From Forficula auricularia (lineage: Eukaryota; Arthropoda; Insecta; Dermaptera; Forficulidae), in contig JALMQS010000075.1 in NCBI GenBank assembly GCA_024734495.1, positions 3,278,935-3,342,934 of the forward strand: a DNA stretch of 64,000 bases, given 5' to 3'. Shown piece after piece: positions 51,347 to 62,544 of the stretch (position 1 is its first letter; each line of letters opens with the position of its first letter). The position numbers and the translations under genes are program-made. The notes beneath the pieces were generated by a model. It was given only the letters and a program-made list of their open reading frames with translations. It was not told the DNA's origin and searched no databases.

Positions 51347-53900
51347 ATGTCTGAAATGTTGGGTGAAATCTTGATGAAATATTATACACGAAAATTGCGA
51401 GCTGAAAAAGAAATGGCAATTTATAAAATGAAAAGTGAACTATTCTGTAAGGAATTGCAGGTGACAATTAGTTTAGTTTTTTTTTAAGGATTTAGGTGTC
51501 GGTTCTAGGTGAAACATTATAAATAACTTATGAGGAGAATTTTCTAGGTTAAGTTTCACAAAAAGGAAATATATTAAAACAAATGCATGTTTTTTTTTGA
51601 GTTTGATTAGCTCGATATATATTTCGGGTTACTAGCCCATCTTCAGGAGTTCAAATAAAAACTGAATACAAATTTGTAAAAACGTTTAACAAGTAAAAAT
51701 TTTTTTTGAAAGATGAGTATATTCAGAAAGTTTCATAAACAAAATTTTGAGAGAGAAGAGTACATTCAGAAAGTTACATCAACAAACAGAAGTTAAAGTA
51801 CGTTCAGAAATTACTTTCAATCTTTTTTCTTAAAAATTAATAAATTGTTATTATTTAAATTAGAAACAGAAACAGAAATAAAAACAAAACAAAAATAAAA
51901 ACAAAGAACAAATTACAAACACAAATTATGTAATCAAAGTTAAGAGCCGATTTTTAATTTATTAATTTTAGCCAAATTAGAATCAATGATTATATCTCTG
52001 TCAAAGTCCAATTGATTATTGAGAATACTGGATTTATTCAGAAGGGCCAATTTAATCTCCGTTGATTCTAGAAGAAGAAGTCTGGGACCACTTCTTTCAA
52101 AATGAATTGGGGTAGGATTAGAAGTGGAGGCAGTATGATTTTCCGAATGTAAATGAATTTGTAAATTAATTCATTTACATTCGGAAAATCATACTGCCTC
52201 CACTTCTAATCCTACCCCAATTCATTTTGAAAGAAGTGGTCCCAGACTTCTTCTTCTAGAATCAACGGAGATTAAATTGGCCCTTCTGAATAAATCCAGT
52301 ATTCTCAATAATCAATTGGACTTTGACAGAGATATAATCATTGATTCTAATTTGGCTAAAATTAATAAATTAAAAATCGGCTCTTAACTTTGATTACATA
52401 ATTTGTGTTTGTAATTTGTTCTTTGTTTTTATTTTTGTTTTGTTTTTATTTCTGTTTCTGTTTCTAATTTAAATAATAACAATTTATTAATTTTTAAGAA
52501 AAAAGATTGAAAGTAATTTCTGAACGTACTTTAACTTCTGTTTGTTGATGTAACTTTTCTGAATGTACTCTACTCTCAAAATTTTGTTTATGAAACTTTT
52601 CTGAATATACTCATCTCAAAAAAAATGTTTACTTGTTAAACGTTTTTACAAATTTGTATTCAGTTTTTATTTAAACTCCTGAAGATGGGCTAGTAACCCG
52701 AAATATATATCGAGCTAATCAAACTCAAAAAACATGCATTTGTTTTAATATATTTCCTTTTTGTGAAACTTAACCTAGAAAATTCTCCTCATAAGTTAGT
52801 TTAGTTTGTAATTAATTTAATAATTATTAAATAATTATTTATTTATTTATTTGTAGCGTACAAAAGAGAGCCTGAAAAAAGAAAAAGAAGAGAAAAATAA
52901 TTTAGTGAAAGAAATAGAAAATATGATAAATAAAGTAAATGAAAAATTACACAAAAAGGTAGGATTTATTTATTTTTTTATTTTAATGAATAATTAATTT
53001 AATTTTTAATTATACATTTTATTTAATTAGATTATCGATCAGACGAAAATTGAAACGAATTCAATTAAAGATGAAATTAAAACATTCAATGAAAATGTAC
53101 AGTATTTATTTATTTATTTATTTATCTATAAATCAATTCAATTATTGTATAATCTATTTTCAATTTATTTATTTTTTTAGAATAATCATAAAATCAATTC
53201 TCTGGAAATTAAAATTGACTCACTAAACCAGGAAATGGTAAATTTAAATAGAAAGGTAAAAGCAATTATTTATTTATTTAGAGAAATATTAAGGGGGAAT
53301 TTATACTAGGGTCGAAGTCGTAATTTGAAACACAATTTAAGTTTATTTATTTATTTAATTTCAGATGCACGAATTAAATAGTAAAATAAATTCTAATACG
53401 GAAGAAGTTCCATTGGATAACGATGGAACTGAAGATATTTGGGAAGCTGCAAGAAAAGGATCTCTAAAGGGGGTCAAATTCTATTTGGCTCAGGATCCTT
53501 CCAATCTAAATAAAAAAGATGTACAAAATGAATTCACCCCCCTGCATTATGCATCCGAAAATGGCCATTTAGAAATTGTTAAATTTTTATTATCAAAATC
53601 AGCAATAGTAGATCCAAAGGATAAATATAATCGTACTCCTCTTATGTGGGCATGTCAGAAGGGGCCATGTCCCTATAGTCAATTTGCTTTTGGACAAAGG
53701 GGCTGATATAAATTGCCAGGATTTAAATAGAGATACACCCCTTCATCGTGCAATTTGGGGAGATCATTTGGATGTTGTGAAATTACTAATTCAAAGGGGG
53801 GCGGATAAAACAATAAAAAATAAGTGGCGGAAGGACCCCACTTGATTATGCTATTACTATAAACAGCCTCTCAATTGTAAATTATTTCCATTCTCTTTAA
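51347..53900 (+). CDS. coiled-coil and ankyrin-repeat protein, five exons
   Basis: Exons: 51347-51460, 52857-52958, 53031-53096, 53181-53255 and 53365-53900. Every internal border is GT..AG, and the first four coding exons are 114, 102, 66 and 75 bp, all in phase 0, so the frame is kept through the splices. Exons 1-4 give about 119 residues rich in Lys, Glu and Asn (ESLKKEKEEKNNLVKEIENM, KINSLEIKIDSLNQEM), predicted coiled coil. Exon 5 holds about four ankyrin repeats, e.g. TPLHYASENGHLEIVKFLL and TPLHRAIWGDHLDVVKLLI. Two frameshifts interrupt it: one extra base near 53662 (after MWACQKG) and about two missing bases near 53823; beyond each, ankyrin sequence continues (TPLDYAITINSLSIVNYF). They may be assembly errors or real inactivation. 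Such proteins usually act as protein-binding scaffolds; the partner is unknown. Intron 1 hosts a PLE palindrome. Confidence 0.72.
51611..51653 (-). ncRNA. hammerhead-ribozyme-like motif 19
   Basis: Minus strand: CTC, CTGAAGA (51646-51640), stem II GGG/CCC, GAAA (51625-51622), TATATATC, GAG. Confidence 0.68.
52168..52385 (+). pseudogene. PLE protein C-terminal fragment (right arm)
   Basis: Frame beginning IHLHSENHTASTSNPTPIHF and containing LLLLESTEIKLALLNKSSIL then stop at about 52385. The pattern (HS...LLESTEI) matches the end of PLE ORFs after the GIY-YIG domain, as at 62700-62821. The left arm 51942-52159 holds the inverted copy. Confidence 0.65.
52672..52716 (+). ncRNA. hammerhead-ribozyme-like motif 20
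   Basis: CTC, CTGAAGA (52679-52685), stem II GGG/CCC, GAAA (52700-52703), TATATATC, GAG. It lies in the sense strand of the host intron. Confidence 0.7.
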
Positions 53901-53928
53901 CATCTATACAAATTATAATAATGTATTG

Positions 53929-53934
53929 AATAAA
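53929..53934 (+). terminator. poly(A) signal of the ankyrin gene
   Basis: AATAAA 29 bases after the TAA stop, with further AATAAAT words at 53941-53950. Confidence 0.6.
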
Positions 53935-53950
53935 TAGACAAATAAATAAT

Positions 53951-54425
53951 TTTCTACCAAATATTTTACTTTTTTTTATTTTAATTGAAACAAAAGAATT
54001 TATTTTCTCGTATGTTTGGCTGGCCAGACAATATTATATAAATATTTTGAATCGCTAGTCTCTTGTAAAGTTAACCCAAGACATTCATCAACAGGTGCAT
54101 CTCAATTTATTTATTTATTTATTTTCAATCTAATGCAAGAAGGGGTATAATAAGATGCAGCCCCTATGGATTTCGAAAGATCCTTGCATTACCGAAGAGG
54201 GGGGGGAGTTATTAATTAGAGTGTGAAAGGGCGGATAGAAATGAAAACACTCTAGTGCGGAAAAGTTGCCTATTATAGTATGATAATGTAAGGCTGGACC
54301 CTCGTGTGACCTGTTTTTCTAAATAATTTAAAAAGCTGTTTGTGTAAATTAATGTTTTTATTAAATTGAATGTTGGTCGAATAGATGGTTACAATATTTG
54401 TGTATATATTACTTATACATAACAT
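53951..54425. other. no recognised feature
   Basis: Downstream of the ankyrin gene; a G run at 54200-54210. No gene. Confidence 0.4.
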
Positions 54426-54431
54426 TAATTA

Positions 54432-54502
54432 TATAAGTCTTAAGTCTACTAATTATACAAGTCTTAAATCTACTAATTATACAATTCTTAAATCTACTCG
54501 CT
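54432..54502 (+). repeat. three-copy tandem repeat, 23-24 bp unit
   Basis: Unit about TATACAAGTCTTAAATCTAC plus TAAT, repeated three times with few changes. Confidence 0.8.
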
Positions 54503-54624
54503 GGCCAGCTACTCACACAGCAATAGTGCATACGCTCTCATCTCTCAGCTCGCCGGTCGGATTCAACTCGCCACAACCGCTTTCCAATCCGTCTCAGTAG
54601 GCTCTGGTTGTCGCGTGGCTAGCC

Positions 54625-54948
54625 GATTCTAATCTTAATGAACCAAAACTACGTGTGAAATTTGGTTTCGATATTCAAACTAGTTTTTCAGCTAGCTCGT
54701 CCACAAAAATTTGGTAACGCACAGACTAACAGACATTTTGACATAACAATTATTATCTCGAAAAATTTAATTTTTTCGATATTTATTTATTAGAGCTTTT
54801 TTGTAGAGCGAAGTGCCATAGTTTCGCTCAATTTTTTTTAATCAAAATAGTTTCAACCGTTTTTGAGATATTTCGAAAAAAATAAGTAAAAAAAAAAACC
54901 ACATTTTTCATGCACGATTATAATACTTGACCATACCCTGTATGGTTC
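54625..54948 (+). repeat. interspersed family R, right half
   Basis: Matches 14700-14990 through AACCAAAACTACGTGTGAAA, TTTTTCAGCTAGCTCGTCCA and ACTTGACCATACCCTGTATG. Confidence 0.7.
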
Positions 54949-54949
54949 A

Positions 54950-55214
54950 GGCGCGGATCCAGACCTCTGTTTTGGTGGGGGCGGTCGCCGGTATATAAGA
55001 TCTACTTTTGATCTCGGAAGTGTGTCGCGATCGAATTGTCCAAGCGGGGGGGGGGGGGGTCAGAGACGCCCACCCCCCACATAGAACTTTATTTTCTTCA
55101 ATTTTAAAATTTTTATGTTATAAAAAAAAAATAAATAAACATATAAAAAATATTGATCTCCAATGCTTTGTTGGGGGGCGGTCGCCCCCATCGCCCCCCC
55201 CCCTGGATCCGCGC
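54950..55214. mobile_element. hAT-like miniature inverted-repeat element
   Basis: GGCGCGGATCCAG at the left and CTGGATCCGCGC at the right, a hAT-type terminus. Flanks ATGGTTCA and ATGGTATG agree in five of eight positions. Interior has G/C runs and no ORF. Confidence 0.65.
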
Positions 55215-55788
55215 ATGGTATGATATAGTAATAATAAGTAAAATTAAATTAAAAAATACAATTATAAATTATCCTACTTTCTCAATATCACTTTACATTT
55301 AAATAAAGTTTTAATAAAAGATCAAATTCCATTTGAAATATCAATAAAATGAATAATTTTGAATTAAGCATCATTGATAGAAAGATAAAATATACAAAAT
55401 GGATATTTCTTAAGTTCAAGCAGTTCAAATTGTGTACCTACCTAATTAATCAAGGGCCAAGTCAACAATAGCTTTATTCGTTTTGAGTGCTTTCGGCGCC
55501 CTTATGTTAGCCTCAAGTCACTAAACCATATTCGTTTAGGAATACCAACCGACTTGGTGTGCCCCAGCAGCCCTATTCGTTTTGAGATAGTTGTGGCACT
55601 ACTGGGCCTTCTTGAGGCGTGCACCAAGTGAACATGCTCATTGAGCATGGTCACTTTGGGTCACCCTTAGTTAATCTTCGCACTATTTTGAATTTCAAAA
55701 CACCGATTTTTTATATACTCTGTTTTAAACTTGAATATATTATTGTTATTTAATTTAGAATAATGGATGACCAGGTATTATTAGTACG
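55215..55788. other. no firm feature; possible decayed hairpin element
   Basis: Segment 55450-55670 has CTATTCGTTTTGAG twice (55472 and 55571) and CTTGGTGTGC / GCACCAAGTG pairing (55555, 55618). Origin unknown. Confidence 0.4.
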
Positions 55789-55790
55789 TA

Positions 55791-56355
55791 TAAATATCTG
55801 GTAACTTGGATAGAACAATCGGGTGACCAAACAAGAGAGATAAGGACGAGAATAGAGATAGCAAGATCAACATTTATAAAAATGAAAAAATTATTCACTA
55901 ACCGAGATATCAACATGGAACTTAGGATGAGGATGCTGCGTTGTTACGTTTTTTCCACGCTTTTGTATGGAGTCGAAGCATGGACTCTAAAGAAAAACCA
56001 CATGGACAAACTACAGGCTTTTGAGATGTGGTGCTACCGCAGAATATGGCGTATTCCCTGGACCGATAGGGTCACTAATGTTGAGGTCCTAAATCGGATG
56101 CAGAAGGAATGCGAAATCATTGACACCATAAAAAAGAGAAAGCTTCAATACCTGGGTCATATAATGAGAGGACAGAAATACAGATTTCTCCAACTGATAG
56201 TTCAGGGAAAGATTGATGGAAGGAGGAACATTGGCAGGCCCCGCGTGTCCTGGCTTAAAAATCTAAGGGATTGGTTTGATTGCAGCAATGTACAACTGTT
56301 CCGAGCTGCGGTCAACAAGGTCCGGATCGCTATGATGATAGCAAACCTCCGATAA
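55791..56355 (+). pseudogene. RTE-like non-LTR RT C-terminal fragment
   Basis: Open frame from about 55791 to the TAA at 56353. It reads KYL, then EIRTRIEIARSTFIKMKKLF, LRCYVFSTLLYGVEAWTLKK, LQAFEMWCYRRIWRIPWTDR, LQYLGHIMRGQKYRF and RRNIGRPRVSWLKNLRDWF. This is the thumb and tail part of a reverse transcriptase of the same type as 36274-37045. No catalytic YADD region is present, so it is a 5'-truncated copy, but this stretch is uninterrupted, suggesting a young insertion. Confidence 0.85.
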
Positions 56356-56459
56356 GAGATGCACTACAAGAAGAAGGTACGTTATTATTTTATTAAATTA
56401 TTCATATAAATTATTCTTTTAAGTCGTTTATTTGTTATTATTACATTGATTGTAAAAAA

Positions 56460-56685
56460 AAAAATTAAATTGAAAGCTTATTTTTGCCGAAAGAAGCTGA
56501 ATTTTTATAAATTAAAGGAGACAATATTAGTTTCTTCTGCTGGAAAAATAAATTTTTAATAAGTAGGTTATAATGAAAGAAAATAAATAAAATTAAATAC
56601 ATTTTTAACTTATTTATAAAGAGACTACAGTTTTAAGGGCAAAATTTATTTTTCTAGAAAAAGACACATTTTTTTGGCTTTTCGA
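56460..56685 (-). repeat. PLE-type family A end, degenerate
   Basis: GAAAGCTTATTTTTGCCGAA then GAAGCTGAATTTTTATAAAT and GGAGACAATA follow the family A lead order; the ribozyme part is lost (AGACTACAGTTTTAAGGG). Confidence 0.5.
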
Positions 56686-56808
56686 CCTTTCTATCCATTA
56701 GCCAATTTACGATACTAATTATTTTTTATTGAATAAGTTTCTATCCCCCCCCCCGGGGTGACACCATTTTTTATTGTCTCCTTTAATAATAATAAAAAAA
56801 ACATATCT

Positions 56809-57480
56809 ATATATATAAAATTCTTTGCCCGATACACTCACTGACTCACTCACTCACTCACTCACTCATCATCAAAACAGCCAGAACCACTGGACATAGA
56901 AACATGAAATTTGGAGAGGATATTACATCTATGACATAGGGGCTCACTAAGAAAGGATTTTACGAAATGCGACCCTTATGGGGGTCAAAGGGGGCAAAGT
57001 GTGTTTTCACTGATTATGCGATATCTCTTAAGGGCGATAAAATATCTACTTGCTTTTTACTTATAAAAATACTAAATTAAAATATCTAAAAAACAATTTG
57101 AGGATTTTTTGAAATTCGACCCTTAAAGGGGTCAAAATGGGCAAAATATCTTTACAATGTGTTTACACTAATTATGCATTTTCAATTAAGAACGATAAGA
57201 TATCTACTTGATTTTTACTTAATAAAATTCTAAATATCTAAAAAGTAATTTCAGCATTTTTTGTATTCGACTCCCAACTATCCAAAATGTGAGTGGGGTC
57301 AAAAATTAAAACTCACTCCTATCTTGATCAAATTTTGTAGAGTTATTCTTTATTACTTTAAGAAACTATTCCTGTAAAAATCAACTATCAAAATTGACTG
57401 TATGGGAGGCGGAGGAGGGGGTGCAAAATATAGAAATCTGCGAATGCCGAGCTGTAACTCAATGGAGGGGCGAGGGGCAT
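56809..57480 (+). mobile_element. Helitron-like element, 5' end and interior
   Basis: Starts TCTATATATATAAAATTCTT, then CACT repeats, then CAGCCAGAACCACTGGACAT, a 5' region typical of arthropod Helitrons. The interior is shared, inverted, with 23760-24220. The 3' end is unclear; GCCGAGCTGTAACTC at 57461 recalls the GC cluster edge at 23710. Confidence 0.6.
56847..56870. repeat. CACT microsatellite
   Basis: Six CACT-type units near the start of the Helitron-like element. Confidence 0.85.
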
Positions 57481-57574
57481 TTGGAGTTCAAACTATTCCC
57501 CTGTAGCTTGTAAAGTGATCTTATATGCTCAGCATGACGCTGATTGAAACATCTCCCTGTCTGCCCAATATACC

Positions 57575-58023
57575 AGGTGTACCGGAAAGTCATTACCGGT
57601 TTTTCTAACAGATGTCGCTAGGCTTAAGTATGCAATGTTATGATTTGACACATATGCATTTTATTCTACTGACATCAAGCTTCAAAGCTATACATGTTAT
57701 ATTTTGCGAAAGTAACACCTTCATAGATTTATACCTCTTTGAAAATGTCAAGTTTCATGCCTGAAAACGTGCATTTGCGGCACGCATTACTTTTCTTATT
57801 TAATCAAAAGAAAAAAACCGCTGAAAGTCATCGTTTGCTGGTAGAAACTTACGGTGAGCATGCTTTAACCTTACAAAACATATGCGGTGTGGTTTCGAAA
57901 ATTATAGAATATATATAATATAGAATCAAATGGCCAATACTTTGATTAAATAACATTTCCATTTTCTTAAAAATTACGTAGTTTTTTTTTCGAAAAAAAC
58001 CGGTAATGACTTTCCGGTACACC
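57575..58023 (+). mobile_element. mariner-family miniature derivative, copy 3
   Basis: Same terminal repeats as 16579-17491 (GGTGTACCGGAAAGTCATTA). 449 bp: the N-terminal 50 or so codons of the transposase (57748-57900) are joined to the 3' end by a larger deletion. Followed by TA at the right. Confidence 0.85.
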
Positions 58024-59214
58024 TAGTAAAACGCTTCGCAATCATCACATTGCAATTTATATACTCCTCTTTTGAATACGCCTTAATCAAAATATTTTGA
58101 CAGACAGACATAAAAACTTCACCAATAATTGATATTTGATTTGAATTAAAAAAAAATATATATATAAAAAAATTCACTAGCCTCTGCACATCACATTGTA
58201 TTGTTTACTGCTCCCTTTACGGCATGTATAAATTTGAATTAATAAGCGACGAGTGATGCCCTCTAAGGGAATATTTTGTAAACTGGCCGGGAGCAGGGCA
58301 GCTAGCCATCCAACCAGTTGGTTGGCTTCTTCGCTTTCATCTTGATTTTGATAGAGTTGAGAGAATTGATTTATATTTTTGAGTAAAAACGCTCGTTAGC
58401 CATTGAGAATTTATTTTATTTTGATTTAAATTGTTTGGTACTTAAGTCTCAATTGTTTATTATTTAATTTGATTTAAACAACTAAATTGAGAATTGTGGA
58501 TTGATTAAAAGTAATTTTAATCTTTTATTGAATTGGAGAAGAAACCAAACTTGAATTCATTATCATATCATCGGAGAAAAAACCCAAGTGAACAGAATTG
58601 CCACAAGACGTCTGCATTCTATCACCGCCATCGCCATTTGTATAATATCTCATTTTCGTATGTACAAAATCAGCATTATTTTCTCTCATTAAAACCATTG
58701 TAAATATTCATATCACAAATCTTTGCCTTTTATTTATTGAAAAAGAAGAAATACACCTTCCTTTTATTCTTAATTTAAAATATACAGTCCACACCTTTAT
58801 TAAACCCGGATCTTCAAGCCAGAGCCTTCCAGCCCAGCAAGAAGATTAGTTTGGAATTTATCTCATAGGATCAGGAAATTTCAAAATTAAACACGGCACT
58901 TACATAATAACTGCTCCTTCCAAGTATAAATATCCTTTATTTATTTCCAGCTTAGGTCTGTTCGGTTCACCTGTTCATTCGTCTTTCCCACTTTGAGACC
59001 TTTCCATTCTCTGATAATTCTTTCATACCTACACAAACTCAGCATAAATGAAAAATCACAAGGTTGCATCCAATCAGAACAAGTAGACGTGCCACTTAAG
59101 CCGCCAATTTCAAAACAATTGCTTAATCTAAAGAAACAACTATTTTTTAAATATTAACATCCAGTCTAGTATATATTTCTAGTCCAAATTTAAAAAATAA
59201 ATGTTCTAAAAAAA
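58024..59214. other. anonymous DNA, possible solo LTR not proven
   Basis: 58190-58870 has features of an LTR-like sequence (ACGGCATGTATAA early and a TTTATTAAACCCGGATC end) but no TG...CA borders with a duplication could be fixed. No gene. Confidence 0.35.
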
Positions 59215-59375
59215 TACTTAATCTGTGGGCCATTAGAAGGCTAGAAATGCAAAAACTAACCAACCAAAATGGGGGGGGGGGTTAAAAATGAAAATTCTTG
59301 CCCTTTAATCAAACTTAACCAAATTTTGTATACATAATCTGTGGGTCACTTGAAGGCTAGAAATGCAAAAACTAG
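59215..59375 (+). repeat. family R minisatellite, two units
   Basis: Two tandem units with CTAGAAATGCAAAAACTA and CCAAATTTTGTATACATAAT, as in 28950-29545. Confidence 0.65.
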
Positions 59376-59800
59376 GTGCGTGGGTGTGGTGAAAGGGGCC
59401 CGCCGAATTCGGCCTTCTCAGCTAGTGTATGATAAAATGAAAAAAAAATATTTCAAATAATGGACACCATATTAAAGGTAAAAAATAAAACAAAAACAAA
59501 AAACAATTACAAGCATATACAATTTATTTATTTATTTTATTTTTGTTAAATTTAAAATTAATTATTATATTATTATTAATCAATATCTCAACCACACAAT
59601 AAACATATATTCAATATATTTATATAAAACATTTATAAATGCTATATATTTACAAGTAATCTCCGACTTAGGACCTTTTTTGTAGGGGGGTTTCAACGCA
59701 TCATTTTATTTTTATTCAATTTTATGATATACATTAAACCACGTGATGTATAATGATGACGTCATTGTGGCATATCGATTCTAATCGAAAGTTGGCCATT
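59376..59800. other. no recognised feature
   Basis: AT-rich with TTATTTATTTATTT runs. Confidence 0.45.
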
Positions 59801-59804
59801 ATTT

Positions 59805-59885
59805 GAAAAGTTTTTGTTTTGCCGAGAGTAGCAGAGTTGTTGATTCACAACGAGAAACAAAGAGGTTGGCCTCTGCTTGATTCAA
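59805..59885 (+). repeat. PLE family A2 lead, truncated
   Basis: TTTTGCCGAGAGTAGCAGAG, GTTGATTCACAACGAGAAAC and AACCTCTTTG-type words (here AAAGAGGTTGGCCTCTGC) match 12380-12450; the ribozyme and mirrored arm are absent. Confidence 0.65.
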
Positions 59886-60144
59886 ATCAGGGGGTGTTCA
59901 CTCCTCAGTTTACAACACTGGCCACCATGCGCTTGGCGCTACTATCGAACTTGCCTCTAGTGCCACTAGGCTATCCAGGGGGCGTTCACTCCCTAGTTTA
60001 CCACTCTGACAGATTATGTGTATATACAAATATAATTAAATTCCGTATAATTTTTTTTTTAATTAAATAACAATCTATCGAGTTTTTTTAAATAAATTAA
60101 ATAAATAATAAATAATAATTTAATTTTAAAATTAAAAATCAATT

Positions 60145-60638
60145 AGATATATATATGTAAAACATCCTCATATTAACCGCGTAAAACTGAAAACCCTGGG
60201 CCTATCAAGTTGGTCCCACTGCTATCCATGTCAAATATAAATACTGATTAAAAGACGTTAAAACTAGTATAAAATATTAAAGTTGTAAAACTTGTTCCAA
60301 AATATAAAAAGATTGAATACCAGAAAACAAACTATAAAAACCAATTTATAATGTAGTCAATTCGGGTTGAATCATAAATGACTATAAGCCAATGTTTTTA
60401 GGAATACATTGGCTTATAGTCATTTATGATTCAACCCGAATTAACTACATTATAAATTGGTTTTTATAGTTTGTTTTCTGGTATTCAATCTTTTTATATT
60501 TTAAAACAAGTTTTACAACTTTAATATTTTATACTAGTTTTAACCTCTTTTAATCAGTTTTTATATTTGACATGGATAGCAGTGGGACCAACTTGATAGG
60601 CTCAAAGTTTTCAGTTTTACGGTTAATATGAGATATTT

Positions 60639-60650
<12 letters not shown>
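60145..60650. repeat. near-perfect palindrome, about 0.5 kb
   Basis: Arms of about 240 bp (TCAAGTTGGTCCCACTGCTA and inverse; TGACTATAAGCCAATGTTTT near the centre) with a loop of a few bases at about 60402. No ribozyme core and no ORF. A Helitron-like 5' end abuts the right arm. Confidence 0.85.
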
Positions 60651-60674
<24 letters not shown>

Positions 60675-60712
60675 TTGTGCTCGTTTAATAAGAGTAGATA
60701 AGAGTAGATAGA
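60640..60712 (-). repeat. TA microsatellite and Helitron-like 5' end fragment
   Basis: TATATA run, then ACAATTTGTGCTCGTTTAAT and AAGAGTAGAT, the inverse of the 20579 start. Confidence 0.6.
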
Positions 60713-61151
60713 TAGATATAATTAAGTTTTTCATCTCATGTTTAGAAAAATCAAACTTAAAATTGAATTGAATATTGAATTTTCATTTCAATATAAGTAT
60801 TATAGCAATTTTTTGTGTTATATAAAGTATTTCTTGAGACATCCGAATACGTATATTATCAAATTTCATATATTTAATGATATTTCACTAATAGTCGAGT
60901 GGGTAAAGTACATGCCTCATAATTAATCAAGCCCCACTCTCGGCAATGCTATTTTAGTCTGATCCCTACATATTTGAAAATAAACTAAAATATATAGTAT
61001 CGCTAATGGTTAAATCCGATAAGCCAAAAAAAAAAACATTTCACCTCGACCTTAGCGCAAGCCCTTTGTGGACAGTGTGCAAAACAAAAACAAAAAACAA
61101 AATGGCGGCCGAGTCGCCTATCTATTTTTCTTTTATCTGAGATTAATATAA
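60713..61151. other. no firm feature; weak tRNA-like patch
   Basis: 60895-60955 (TAGTCGAGTGGGTAAAGTAC then CCCCACTCTCGGC) has an A-box-like word without a proper B box. The rest is anonymous. Confidence 0.35.
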
Positions 61152-61507
61152 ACATCAATATATTCACAAAAGATTGAAAAAGAAAACCTTAAGATAGTTC
61201 TCTTATATTATGGACAAATTTCGGAAAAAATAAAACATAAAATGAAAAAATTAGGATTCAACACAGTATTCAAAACACCAATTACTCTAGGGAAAGAATT
61301 AGGTTCAAATAAAAAGGATAAATTACCCAATATAGAAAAAGAAGGGGTTTTTAATTTGAAATGGAAAGATTGTGACGCAATCTACGTAGGAAAAACAGAG
61401 GGGAATCTGAAAATTCGATTAAGCGAACATTTTAGAGATTTTAGAAATCTTGAGCAAGATGCGAGGTAGGTTTCACAAAAAAGAAATAAAACAAAATTGA
61501 GTTTTGA

Positions 61508-61548
61508 ATTCGATATATTTCGGGAGTGAGCCCATCATCAGAAGTCAA
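61508..61548 (-). ncRNA. hammerhead-ribozyme-like motif 21
   Basis: Minus strand: CTGATGA (61541-61535), stem II GGG/CCC, GAAA (61521-61518), TATATC. Stem I has one mismatch. Confidence 0.62.
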
Positions 61549-62500
61549 AGTAAACTGATTATACAATGGAAAAATAATTTTACAAATAACAATACTTTTT
61601 GAAATGTATGTGGTGAGGCGAAAGTAGGGGTAAGAGGAGAAGTTGTTCCAAGAATTAATATTTTCGACAAATGGAAAAATTGAGTTTTGAACCAGCTGAA
61701 GGGAAGCTATACCTTCTATTATAATAAAGAATGGGAACGTACGTGACAGGGTACAACTGGAAAAGTGCCTGAGAGGGTACAATTACCTTAATATATTCAA
61801 TGTGCGAACAATAGAAGGAATGTTTAGTTAATTTATTATAATATATAATCAATTATTGTATTTTTAAGCACTTCTAATTGTTTATTTATAATATTTGAAT
61901 TATTTGATAGGGCTATTTCAACCTCCGTAGATTCTAAGAGATCCAATTTAAGGCCTTTTCTTTCGAAATGAATGGGGATAGGGTTATTATTAGAGGTGGA
62001 ATGATTGAATTCATGTAAATGAATTGCGAAGGCTGAGTCGAATCATTCCGCCTCTAATAATAACCTATCATCAATCATTTCGAAAGAAAAGGCCTTAAAT
62101 TGGATCTCTTAGAATCTACGGAAATTAAAATAGCCCTCTCAAATAATTCAAATATTTTAAATAATCAATTAGAAGTGCATACAAATACAATTATTGATTA
62201 TATATTATAATAAATTAACTAAACATTCTTTCTATTGTTCGCACATTGAATATATTAAGGTAATTGTACCCTCTCAGGCACTTTTCCAGTTGTACCCTGT
62301 CACGCACGTTCCCATTCTTTATTATTAAAATAGTAGGTAGAGCTTCCCTTCAGTTGGTTCAAAACTCAATTTTTCAATTTGTTGAAAATATTAATTCTTA
62401 GAACAACTTCTCCTCTTACCCCTACTTTCCCCTCACCACATACATTTAAAAAAATATTGTTATTTGTAAAATTATTTTTCCATTGTATAATCAGTTTTCT

Positions 62501-62544
62501 TTGACTCCTGATGATGAATCATCACCCCGAAATATATCAAATTC
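62501..62544 (+). ncRNA. hammerhead-ribozyme-like motif 22
   Basis: CTGATGA (62508-62514), degraded stem II (GAATC...CACCCC), GAAA (62529-62532), TATATC. Weaker than its mirror, motif 21. Confidence 0.5.

Larger units (their letters stand above)
51480..52795 (+). mobile_element. PLE-type inverted unit, family B, copy 5, in intron 1
   Basis: Perfect 12-bp duplication TTAGTTTAGTTT (51468-51479 and 52796-52807). Family B lead at the left (GGTGTCGGTTCTAGGTGAAA), then arms 51521-52159 and 52168-52798 that are almost perfect inverses with a loop of about 8 bases. Each arm encodes, outward from the centre, the C-terminus of a PLE protein, its 3' region and a ribozyme motif. Confidence 0.9.

Noticed and set aside
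51480..52795. Assembly artefact explanation for the intron palindrome
   Set aside because: The perfect 12-bp flanking repeats and the one-sided lead, shared with other family B units, fit a real insertion better, though raw reads should confirm it.
58190..58870. Solo LTR
   Set aside because: Composition and a TTTATTAAACCC end are suggestive but no TG...CA borders with matching flanks were found and there is no second copy in the window.
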